Source: Candidatus Uhrbacteria bacterium (GTDB taxonomy: Bacteria > Patescibacteriota > Patescibacteriia > UBA9934 > UBA10169). Taken from it: 5,779 nt of DNA. The position numbers were made by a program, and so were the translations under genes. The notes below the pieces were generated by a model that worked only from the letters and a program-made list of their open reading frames with translations, made no database searches and was not told where the DNA came from. Numbering within the stretch: position 1 is the stretch's first letter; every line of letters begins with the position of its first letter. Where the stretch lies: NCBI GenBank assembly GCA_003505155.1, contig DNYJ01000030.1, forward strand, positions 51,038 through 56,816, read 5' to 3'. Below, piece after piece: positions 1 through 5,114 of this stretch.

Positions 1-71
1 ACAACGTTTCCATGAGCGCCTCCGAGATCATTTCACCACGCGAAAAGTAACCTGTCCAGCCGAATCGAGTG

Positions 72-80
72 TGTTATACT
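72..80 (+). promoter_or_regulatory. Extended -10 promoter of the thyA operon
   Basis: The bases TGT followed by TATACT (75-80) form an extended -10 element (TGnTATAAT with one mismatch). The region about 17 nt upstream (52-57, CTGTCC) matches TTGACA poorly, which is usual for extended -10 promoters. Transcription would begin near 87, leaving a ~60-nt leader before thyA. No operator or riboswitch-like structure is evident in that leader. A six-codon mini-ORF (ATG at 140, stop ending at 160) overlaps the thyA start in another frame; whether it is translated is unknown. Confidence 0.6.
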
Positions 81-146
81 GATCGCCATAAGTCATCTTT
101 GCGACACGTCGAGTCTCAAGCTTCCGGCAATAAGAGATCATGAAAC

Positions 147-983
147 ATGAATACATTTGATACGCAATATCAGGAGGCGATTCGTCTGATCATGGAAAAT
201 GGCGTGGAGGAGCGCCATGAACGCACGGGGACGACGACGCGCGCGCTTCCGGGCGTGACGTTTCAAATTGACATGGAGGAAGGATTCCCGCTTCTCACGC
301 TTCGGAAGATTCCCATCAAACTCTTCGTGGCGGAGCAGATTTGGTTTGTGACGGGAGAGAAACAGACGGAGGGGTTCCTGCGGGAGTTCACCAAGATTTG
401 GGACGACTTTGCCGAGGAAGACGGCACGATCTCCACGGCTTACGGGTACCGATGGCGTCATCATTTCGGTCGAGATCAGTTGATGGAGCTTGTGTGGCAT
501 CTTCAAGAAGAGCCGACGTCGCGCCAAGGCGTTGTGGTAACGTGGGATCCCAATGACGACGGACTCACTGCGCCCAAGAAGAAAAACGTGCCATGTCCGT
601 TTACCTATGTAGTGAACATTATCGGCGGGCGTCTCAACCTGCACAACGTGGTGCGTAGCAATGACATGATGCTCGGGTGTCCGCATGACGCGGCAGGGTT
701 TGCGCTTTTGGGATACCTGCTGGCGCAAAAGCTTGGCGTGCGTCCAGGCATTTACACGCACTCGATCTCGCACGCGCATGTGTATGGCGATCACTTTGAG
801 CATGCGTTCGAGCTTCTTTCTCACGAACACGATCATCCCGCCGTGAAGCTTGATCTGCCGCCGCACAGCTTTGACCGCGCGTTGAAATCAGATAAGAATC
901 TTGTTCAAGAGATTTATGAAATTCTTGCATCCCAGTATCGGCCGTGCGAGTCGAAGCTCGGACGCATGAAAATCGCCTTATGA
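147..983 (+). CDS. thyA: ThyA-family pyrimidine nucleotide C5-methyltransferase with dCMP-type Asp (annotatable as thymidylate synthase)
   Basis: The full-length 278-residue protein belongs to the thymidylate synthase fold family, which transfers a one-carbon unit from methylene-tetrahydrofolate to C5 of a pyrimidine nucleotide in the cytoplasm. Visible family residues are Arg26 in ERTGT (phosphate), Glu63 in AEQIWF, Trp85 in IWDD, Tyr99, Arg126 in TSRQ, the catalytic Cys150 in VPCPF, Arg170-Ser171 and Asp173 in RSNDMMLG, and His211/Tyr213 in HVYGDH. Two things are odd. The residue equivalent to E. coli Asn177, which reads the uracil O4/N3 edge, is Asp181 (codon 687-689), the state seen in T4 dCMP hydroxymethylase. 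The usual RR pair that binds phosphate from the partner subunit is RQ (126-127), and Cys150 is followed by Pro rather than His. The fold assignment is certain, but dUMP versus dCMP as substrate is open. The start was chosen because it gives the usual family N-terminus; no clear Shine-Dalgarno site precedes it. It is first in a four-gene operon. Confidence 0.93.
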   Translation: MNTFDTQYQEAIRLIMENGVEERHERTGTTTRALPGVTFQIDMEEGFPLLTLRKIPIKLFVAEQIWFVTGEKQTEGFLREFTKIWDDFAEEDGTISTAYGYRWRHHFGRDQLMELVWHLQEEPTSRQGVVVTWDPNDDGLTAPKKKNVPCPFTYVVNIIGGRLNLHNVVRSNDMMLGCPHDAAGFALLGYLLAQKLGVRPGIYTHSISHAHVYGDHFEHAFELLSHEHDHPAVKLDLPPHSFDRALKSDKNLVQEIYEILASQYRPCESKLGRMKIAL

Positions 984-1489
984 AAGTTATTCTCTACGCC
1001 GCGATATCGGTAGATGGAAAACTCGCCGAGGCTTCCGGGCAGGTTTCAACCGACTGGACGAGCGAGGCGGACTATAAGTGGTTTGTGGCGCAGACAAAAG
1101 TGTGCGGCGTCGTGGCGATGGGGCGCAAGACGTTTGCGACGATTAACCGTCCGCTGAAGGATCGTCTGCTCTACGTCATGACGCGCTCGCCAGAAACGTG
1201 CGAGGAGATGGGAGATTCCGTTGTCTTCACCTCCATGACGCCCGCACAAATTGTGGCGGATGCCGAGTCTCGAGGATACGAAACGCTCGCGCTCGCGGGA
1301 GGCTCCGAAATCCACACGCTTTTTTTCGAGGCCGGTCTCGTAGATGAACTCTACCTTACCGTTGAACCTGTTCTCTTCGGCCACGGTGTGCCTCTCACTG
1401 GCGAGCAGTCGAGAGTCAATCTCGAACTTCTCGACACACAGCGTCTCGGGGAGCAGGCGGTGTTGTTACATTACTCAGTGAAGAAATAG
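980..1489 (+). CDS. RibD_C/dihydrofolate reductase-like NADPH-dependent reductase
   Basis: This 169-residue protein of the DHFR/RibD C-terminal domain superfamily most likely reduces dihydrofolate to tetrahydrofolate with NADPH. Motifs in order are AAISVDGKLA (7-16), SEADYKWF (28-35) with Asp31 at the place of the DHFR catalytic acid, MGRKTFATINRPL (47-59) which closely follows the DHFR segment MGRxTWESIGRPL, the dinucleotide-binding LAGGSEI (105-111), and the RibD_C-like segment GLVDELYLTVEPVLFGHGVPL starting at residue 119. There is no RibD deaminase domain, so a riboflavin role is less likely. The ATG at 980 overlaps the thyA stop as ATGA, implying translational coupling; an in-frame ATG at 944 lies inside thyA and would add 12 atypical residues. 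Pairing with ThyA fits, because ThyA methylation yields dihydrofolate. RibD_C-type proteins are known to replace FolA in some bacteria (Mycobacterium Rv2671 is reported to have this activity). The substrate here is inferred, not shown. Confidence 0.8.
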   Translation: MKVILYAAISVDGKLAEASGQVSTDWTSEADYKWFVAQTKVCGVVAMGRKTFATINRPLKDRLLYVMTRSPETCEEMGDSVVFTSMTPAQIVADAESRGYETLALAGGSEIHTLFFEAGLVDELYLTVEPVLFGHGVPLTGEQSRVNLELLDTQRLGEQAVLLHYSVKK

Positions 1490-1490
1490 T

Positions 1491-3095
1491 ATGTCATTTA
1501 AGAAAGAAAATTTACCCGGCGCACGCGCACGTGCCGCGCGTGAGCGTCATGAGGCAAAAGGCCGTGCGGTTGCTGAGGAACAAGATACTGATTTGCCACG
1601 ATCTCCTGAAGCGACGATGCTCTTAAAAAACATGAAGCCTGTCTCGGAGAAGTCGGAGCTTCAAGAGGTTTACGAAGAGGGGGTGGAAGAAACACTGGAA
1701 GCTTTTCTTGAAGGGGAAGTTCAGGACGTTGATATCGATAAAGAAACAGATCTTCTTCTAGCCATGAACATGCGGCTACAGGGTGTACGCGAGCAGCGCA
1801 GAAGTGCCGTTGAATCCGGAAACGCGTCGGAGGCCGCAACTATCGGTGTTGAGCAAGGGCATTTGCAAACGCTGCTCGAAACGGTTGTTGATAATGCGAG
1901 CTTATTGAAGTATCGTCATCATTCTTCTACGCTCGGAACGGGATTTAAACGATCGGCAAGCGCGCTTGAGAAATCACGAGGACACTCTCTCGTCATGAAC
2001 GATCTGGTAGATTATGCCGTGAGAGGTATAAGTACTTTGGGGGATAGAGCAGAATCGTATACGACCAATCCACGAGAGTACTTTTCCAGAGTGGAGAAAC
2101 TTGCCGGCGTACTGGCTCAAAAAAGTAGGGAAGCATTTCAAAATAACCTCGCGGACGAGACACTAGCAGGTCCGGATTTAACGAAAGCGACGAATGTACT
2201 CAACGCGGTTCAAGTTGAATTGATGCGTCTTGAAATGTTGATGGTTGAGTTGGAGCGAGACATCACACAAAAAGAACAGACGAGTGCGGTCGAGACGGCA
2301 CGAGATAAAGCTCAACAGGTAGCGGGAAGTGCGGAGGCTGGAAAAGGCAGGCCAGAAATCAAGGAGGCAGATCGAGAATTACTGAATGACGTGTTTAAGG
2401 AAGGGGGTGTGTCAGCATTCGTTAGTCTTCCGAATGAATATAGCCAAAGGGGAACTCACGGGTTTCAATTTGTGATGGAAAGACGAACCATGCCCGTAGA
2501 TCGTCCACCTTCCGCGCCCGCATCACGTAACTATCGAGATGTGCAAAAGCAGATGGCTTCGCAGGGTATTCATGAGTTTGTGACGTTGCAGCCACACGTG
2601 AAGCCGGTTCGTACAGAGGAGCGTCGATCAGGATTGTTTGGTATAAAGAAAGAACGTGTTCGTGTCGGGGGCGATGAACCTTACCGGCATGCTGATTTCG
2701 TTCCTGGCGGTAAGGATGAGCCTGTGTATGAGCTGGTTTATTCTACGATTGACGGTACGGATGACAAGGCGACTTACAGGGATTATTCGGGTCGCACTGG
2801 TCAACATCTTATGACCGTAATCGCCTTGCCGGAATCACTTGCTCGTAAAGTACTGGCGGCCATGAAGGAGAGTCCGGCGCTTGTTCGCGAAATGGTTGAC
2901 CGTGTAAGACGTGACACAATGAAGGTGTCGGATGAGGATTGGGAACGCGGAACGGCTCATAACAGTGGACATCCTCTGAAACCACCATATGATACGTGGC
3001 GCGATCAAGCGGATGGGGTTGTTAAAATGTATTTTGAAGAACCTGAAGATCGAGGAACAGAATTTAATTCTCGTTCTGTTGTAGAGTTAACATAA
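1491..3095 (+). CDS. Uncharacterised 534-residue charged, helical protein
   Basis: I do not recognise this protein. It has no signal peptide, membrane segment or obvious catalytic motif. Residues 1-40 are basic and probably disordered. Residues 50-280 are rich in Glu, Gln, Leu and Ala with long predicted helices, including a coiled-coil-like stretch around 235-280. A low-complexity linker (about 280-295) leads to a mixed C-terminal region (about 295-475). Within it, GLFGIKKERV (381-390) precedes a likely folded segment with YELVYSTIDGTDD (413-425), YSGRTGQHLM (432-441) and a helix ALPESLARKVLAAM (445-458). The tail 480-534 is polar. The start lies one base after the stop of the reductase gene and the stop codon overlaps the next start (TAATG), so it is embedded in the nucleotide-metabolism operon. 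Its base composition is somewhat lower in GC than thyA. A cytoplasmic structural or partner protein is possible, but no function can be assigned. Confidence 0.85.
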   Translation: MSFKKENLPGARARAARERHEAKGRAVAEEQDTDLPRSPEATMLLKNMKPVSEKSELQEVYEEGVEETLEAFLEGEVQDVDIDKETDLLLAMNMRLQGVREQRRSAVESGNASEAATIGVEQGHLQTLLETVVDNASLLKYRHHSSTLGTGFKRSASALEKSRGHSLVMNDLVDYAVRGISTLGDRAESYTTNPREYFSRVEKLAGVLAQKSREAFQNNLADETLAGPDLTKATNVLNAVQVELMRLEMLMVELERDITQKEQTSAVETARDKAQQVAGSAEAGKGRPEIKEADRELLNDVFKEGGVSAFVSLPNEYSQRGTHGFQFVMERRTMPVDRPPSAPASRNYRDVQKQMASQGIHEFVTLQPHVKPVRTEERRSGLFGIKKERVRVGGDEPYRHADFVPGGKDEPVYELVYSTIDGTDDKATYRDYSGRTGQHLMTVIALPESLARKVLAAMKESPALVREMVDRVRRDTMKVSDEDWERGTAHNSGHPLKPPYDTWRDQADGVVKMYFEEPEDRGTEFNSRSVVELT

Positions 3096-4021
3096 TGTTC
3101 ATATCGTTGTGTATGCCAGACGAAATCCAATATCCCTATCTCCCCGAAGGTCGCTCGTTTAAATTTGTGCCACGCGAGGATCCTTTTATGCAGGTTGCGG
3201 ATCAGGCTCGCGACGAAAAGGCGGGGGATCGCATCAATCCTGTTGGGATCGCGCTTGTGAAGGACGGGAAGGTGCTCGTGAGTGCTGGGAACGGTCACAA
3301 TCTTGGTCACGGGCATGTTCACGTTTGTCCTCGCGTTGTCCTCGAATGTAAAACAGGCGAGGGGTATGATCTCTGTACGTTTCACGAAGCGGATGGGCAC
3401 GCGGAACCGTCAGCTATCGCGGAAGCAAGGAAGCAGGGCATCGATCTTACGGGATGTGACGCGTACATGTCTGGGCATTGGTGGGCGTGCGAGCCGTGCT
3501 GGAAGGTTTTGATCGACGCGGGGCTGAACGATTTCTATCTTGTAGAAAATGCCCACGAGGTGTTCGACAAAAAGAATGTGCAGAGGGAGACGCTGGTGCC
3601 GAGCATGACGACGGCGTTTTTGTCGGGAGGATTAACGAGAGCTCCAGAGGAGGCTCGCACACTGTATGACGCCTTGAAAGAAGCCTGTGCTGAGCTTGGG
3701 GTGGAGCTGTATTGTCCGCACGAACATTCTGACCCGCAGGCTGGAACGGAATCTTTGAGTCCAAGAGAAGTGTATGAGTTGGATAAAAATCGTGTTCAAG
3801 GTTCAGAAGTGATGGTGTGTTATGTCGGCGAGCCGTCACTTGGTACGGGAATTGAGCTTGAGATTGCTTATCAAGCGGGAAAGCCAATCATCCTTCTTTC
3901 CGAAGTTGGCTCCAAAGTCTCGCGCATGGCTCGTGGTGTCCCGTCCGTTGTTTATCACATTGAGTCCGAAGGCATCGACGACGCGAAGCGGAAGCTCCAG
4001 CAGGTTTTGAAACAACTGTAG
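3095..4021 (+). CDS. Fusion of dCMP-deaminase-like domain and RCL/MilB-like nucleotide N-glycosidase (2-deoxyribosyltransferase fold) domain
   Basis: The protein has 308 residues and two domains. The N-terminal domain (about 20-165) is a zinc deaminase of the dCMP deaminase type: VSAGNGHN (62-69), CPR (78-80), TGEGYDLC (87-94), HAE with His102 and proton-shuttle Glu104, and ACEPC with Cys132/Cys135 completing the zinc site. The extra His and Cys residues at 68-97 may hold a second, structural zinc, as in dCMP deaminases. The C-terminal domain (about 172-308) has the nucleoside 2-deoxyribosyltransferase/RCL fold: FLSGGL (175-180), Asp230 in YELDKNRV, and PSLGTGIELEIA (247-258), where Glu254 matches the catalytic Glu of RCL/DNPH1 (PSLGVGYELG in that family), then GKPIILL and ARGVP. 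RCL-type enzymes cleave deoxynucleoside monophosphates to base and deoxyribose 5-phosphate. The start codon overlaps the upstream stop by one base; an ATG six codons downstream (3113) is an alternative. Substrate preference is inferred only. Confidence 0.85.
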   Translation: MFISLCMPDEIQYPYLPEGRSFKFVPREDPFMQVADQARDEKAGDRINPVGIALVKDGKVLVSAGNGHNLGHGHVHVCPRVVLECKTGEGYDLCTFHEADGHAEPSAIAEARKQGIDLTGCDAYMSGHWWACEPCWKVLIDAGLNDFYLVENAHEVFDKKNVQRETLVPSMTTAFLSGGLTRAPEEARTLYDALKEACAELGVELYCPHEHSDPQAGTESLSPREVYELDKNRVQGSEVMVCYVGEPSLGTGIELEIAYQAGKPIILLSEVGSKVSRMARGVPSVVYHIESEGIDDAKRKLQQVLKQL

Positions 4022-4026
4022 GAAAG

Positions 4027-4060
4027 TTGACAAAAAAGGATGTGTACAATATTGTGTACA
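4027..4060 (+). promoter_or_regulatory. Toxin-antitoxin promoter with paired TGTACA operators
   Basis: A perfect -35 TTGACA (4027-4032) is followed, 17 nt later, by a weak -10 TATTGT (4050-4055). Two TGTACA palindromes, at 4043-4048 and 4055-4060, lie 12 bp apart centre to centre, each within the longer repeat TGTGTACA (4041-4048 and 4053-4060). They overlap the -10 element. Paired TGTACA boxes at this spacing are the established operator of the E. coli yefM-yoeB locus, so antitoxin or toxin-antitoxin complex binding here should block the promoter. The expected transcript start near 4062 leaves only about 15 nt before the antitoxin ATG, with no Shine-Dalgarno site. Confidence 0.75.
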
Positions 4061-4076
4061 TGTAACATCCGTATCT

Positions 4077-4436
4077 ATGAACTCACACGTTGGAACGACA
4101 ATTCCGGCTTCTCAAGCAAGAAAAGATTTCTTTGGGATCCTCGAAAAGATTTCGAGTGGGTTTCGATATACGATCACACAAAATGGATATCCAAAGGCAG
4201 TGGTTGTGGGAGCGGAAGAATTTGAGTCAATGATGGAAACTTTAGATGTCATGCGAGATCATCCTAGGCTTCTTGAAGAGATTGAAGACGCGCGCAAAGA
4301 CTATGCGCAGGGAAACTATGTGACGTTGAAAGAATTCCGTCAGGGAAAACGTACGTATGACATACCACCTCGTTCTGCAAGCGCAGGCGCAAAAAGAACT
4401 CGATCGAGTCGCACCAAAAGAGAAAAAAAGGATTGA
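4077..4436 (+). CDS. Phd/YefM-family antitoxin
   Basis: This 119-residue antitoxin of the Phd/YefM family should bind DNA through its N-terminal half and neutralise the toxin encoded next to it with its C-terminal half. The N-terminal domain shows the family pattern: IPASQARKDFFGIL (9-22), then YTITQNGYPKAVVV (31-44) and AEEFESM (46-52). A charged helix (LLEEIEDARKDYAQGN, 65-80) leads to the segment expected to wrap the toxin. Residues 94-119 are encoded in the 80 nt shared with the toxin gene in another frame; they are Arg/Lys/Ser-rich and longer than the usual ~80-95-residue antitoxin, so this tail may be an overprinted by-product. No Shine-Dalgarno site precedes the start, so initiation may depend on a very short leader. 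The operator at 4041-4060 suggests autorepression. Confidence 0.88.
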   Translation: MNSHVGTTIPASQARKDFFGILEKISSGFRYTITQNGYPKAVVVGAEEFESMMETLDVMRDHPRLLEEIEDARKDYAQGNYVTLKEFRQGKRTYDIPPRSASAGAKRTRSSRTKREKKD

Positions 4437-4614
4437 GATGGCTCTCGATGCTCTTGAAGAAGATCCTTTTATTGGCAAGAAACTCTCTGGGGAATTTCAA
4501 GGGATTAGGTCTTTTCGTGTCTGGCCATATCGCATTCTGTATGAAATTAAAAAGAAAGAGTTGTTTGTGTTCGTGATCCGCATCGCCCATTGGCAGGGTG
4601 CGTATAAAAAATGA
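4357..4614 (+). CDS. RelE/ParE-superfamily toxin (YoeB/RelE-like)
   Basis: This 85-residue protein matches the compact RelE/ParE fold. It opens with a strand (YHLVLQA), then two helices (about 9-34), then the core DPFIGKKLSG (36-45), then SFRVWPYRILYEI (52-64), and ends with the strand and tail VFVIRIAHWQGAYKK (71-85). Arg54, Arg59, His78 and Tyr83 are candidates for the residues that RelE and YoeB toxins use to cleave mRNA in the ribosomal A site. A ribosome-dependent mRNA endonuclease is therefore the likeliest role, although ParE-type gyrase poisons share the fold. Its start lies 80 nt inside the antitoxin gene in the +1 frame. A weak AGGGA (4342-4346) lies 10 nt upstream of the ATG. The paired Phd/YefM-type antitoxin and the TGTACA operators favour the YoeB side of the family. 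Confidence 0.85.
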   Translation: MTYHLVLQAQAQKELDRVAPKEKKRIEMALDALEEDPFIGKKLSGEFQGIRSFRVWPYRILYEIKKKELFVFVIRIAHWQGAYKK

Positions 4615-4624
4615 GATTTCCGTT

Positions 4625-4846
4625 ATGAATGAAAATAAGCCGTGGTATATCGCTTTTGGTGTGATGGCCATTCTTCTGCTTTTGGCGGTGGTGGCCATGA
4701 CACTTATCGGCGTTCCTGTGTTTCAGAATCAAACGCTTGTTCAGCCTGCTCCCCAACCCATGTTTGAGCCAACTCTTCAGGAGAAACCTCTGTTTGAAGA
4801 TCCCGATGTTGAGATAGACACTTCATCGTCAGTCGAGTCACTATGA
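4625..4846 (+). CDS. Small single-pass membrane protein of unknown function
   Basis: The 73-residue protein has a short charged N-terminus (MNENKPW), one hydrophobic helix (about 8-30) and a Pro/Gln/Glu-rich acidic tail (31-73) that would lie outside the membrane if the N-terminus is cytoplasmic. The tail contains the similar segments PMFEP (45-49) and PLFEDP (55-60). I chose the ATG at 4625, ten nt after the toxin stop; an upstream in-frame GTG at 4598 would overlap the toxin gene and add nine polar residues. No Shine-Dalgarno site is clear. It is probably cotranscribed with the toxin-antitoxin pair, but nothing shows a functional link. Its stop overlaps the next start as ATGA. No family recognised. 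Confidence 0.65.
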   Translation: MNENKPWYIAFGVMAILLLLAVVAMTLIGVPVFQNQTLVQPAPQPMFEPTLQEKPLFEDPDVEIDTSSSVESL

Positions 4847-4983
4847 CCTACGTTCCGCGACAAGACCGCATTCGCGAGCTCTTTCCAAATGAGCCTGCCT
4901 TTTCTCTACCTAACAGGCCATTGGTTATAACTATTGACTTTTTCGTTATTTTCTGCGATTATAATCCCTGTTCATTCGCTTGA
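4843..4983 (+). pseudogene. Truncated 5' end of a gene, possibly rlmN-like
   Basis: A 46-codon frame starts by ATGA overlap with the preceding small gene, the same coupling seen elsewhere in this window. Its first ~22 residues (through FPNEPAFSL, 14-22) read like a normal soluble protein start. The pattern of an ELFPxEPAF segment right at the N-terminus recalls RlmN (23S rRNA A2503 methyltransferase) N-termini, but this is from memory and weak. After about codon 24 the reading becomes AT-rich and hydrophobic (ITIDFFVIF) and runs through a promoter-like sequence to a stop, so the remaining frame looks accidental. I infer that the rest of the gene has been lost or displaced at a junction near 4905-4935. 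A genuine 46-residue small protein is the alternative. Confidence 0.4.
4934..4965 (+). promoter_or_regulatory. Candidate promoter of the GC-rich downstream gene
   Basis: A TTGACT (4934-4939) and a perfect TATAAT (4960-4965) lie in an AT-rich stretch between more GC-rich flanks. The spacer is 20 nt, longer than the usual 16-18, so either the -35 is used weakly or the -10 works with an activator. The start would be near 4972, giving a ~140-nt leader ahead of the ATG at 5115. Confidence 0.5.
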
Positions 4984-4993
4984 GTCCGGTGTT

Positions 4994-5041
4994 TTGAGCG
5001 TGGCGTCTTGTCCCTTTACGGGGCCGAAACGCCACATTCAA
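4994..5041 (+). other. Large imperfect hairpin in the leader of the GC-rich gene
   Basis: TTGA (4994-4997) pairs with TCAA (5038-5041), and GTGGCGT (5000-5006) pairs perfectly with ACGCCAC (5029-5035). Inside the loop, GTCCC (5010-5014) pairs with GGGGC (5020-5024) around TTTAC, with one G-U pair. The result is a long rod-like RNA hairpin just after the predicted transcript start. It has no U-tract after it, so it is not an intrinsic terminator. A regulatory leader or small structured RNA is more likely. Confidence 0.55.
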
Positions 5042-5057
5042 GACTACTCTCGATAAA

Positions 5058-5073
5058 CCGGGCGTCCGCTCGG
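5058..5073 (+). other. Second leader hairpin with tetraloop
   Basis: CCGGGC (5058-5063) pairs with GCTCGG (5068-5073) through six base pairs, one of them G-U, closing a GTCC tetraloop. It sits between the larger hairpin and the ribosome-binding site and has no U-tract. Confidence 0.5.
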
Positions 5074-5114
5074 AGTTGGGAACGTCATTCGTGGCGCTGG
5101 AGGGCTATTCCATC

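Noticed and set aside
1..14. Possible divergent minus-strand gene start (ATG at 14-12, with GGAGG just upstream on that strand)
   Set aside because: Only four codons lie in the window, so it cannot be supported, though the ribosome-binding-site spacing is good.
3..50. Possible C-terminal tail of an upstream + strand gene (ends at TAA 48-50)
   Set aside because: Sixteen codons are too few to tell from chance. Another frame (2-82) is also open.
138..866. Long open frame on the minus strand (242 codons)
   Set aside because: It lies antisense within thyA, and its basic low-complexity translation resembles no family. ThyA conservation fully explains the region.
4040..4225. Open frame starting in the operator region (61 codons)
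   Set aside because: It overlaps the well-supported antitoxin in another frame and starts inside the promoter and operator.
4893..4918. GCCTG/CAGGC inverted repeat as a terminator
   Set aside because: The stem is five base pairs with a 16-nt loop and no T-tract.
4994..5041. Leader hairpin as an intrinsic terminator or tRNA-like element
   Set aside because: No run of T follows it, and the arms do not fit a tRNA cloverleaf.
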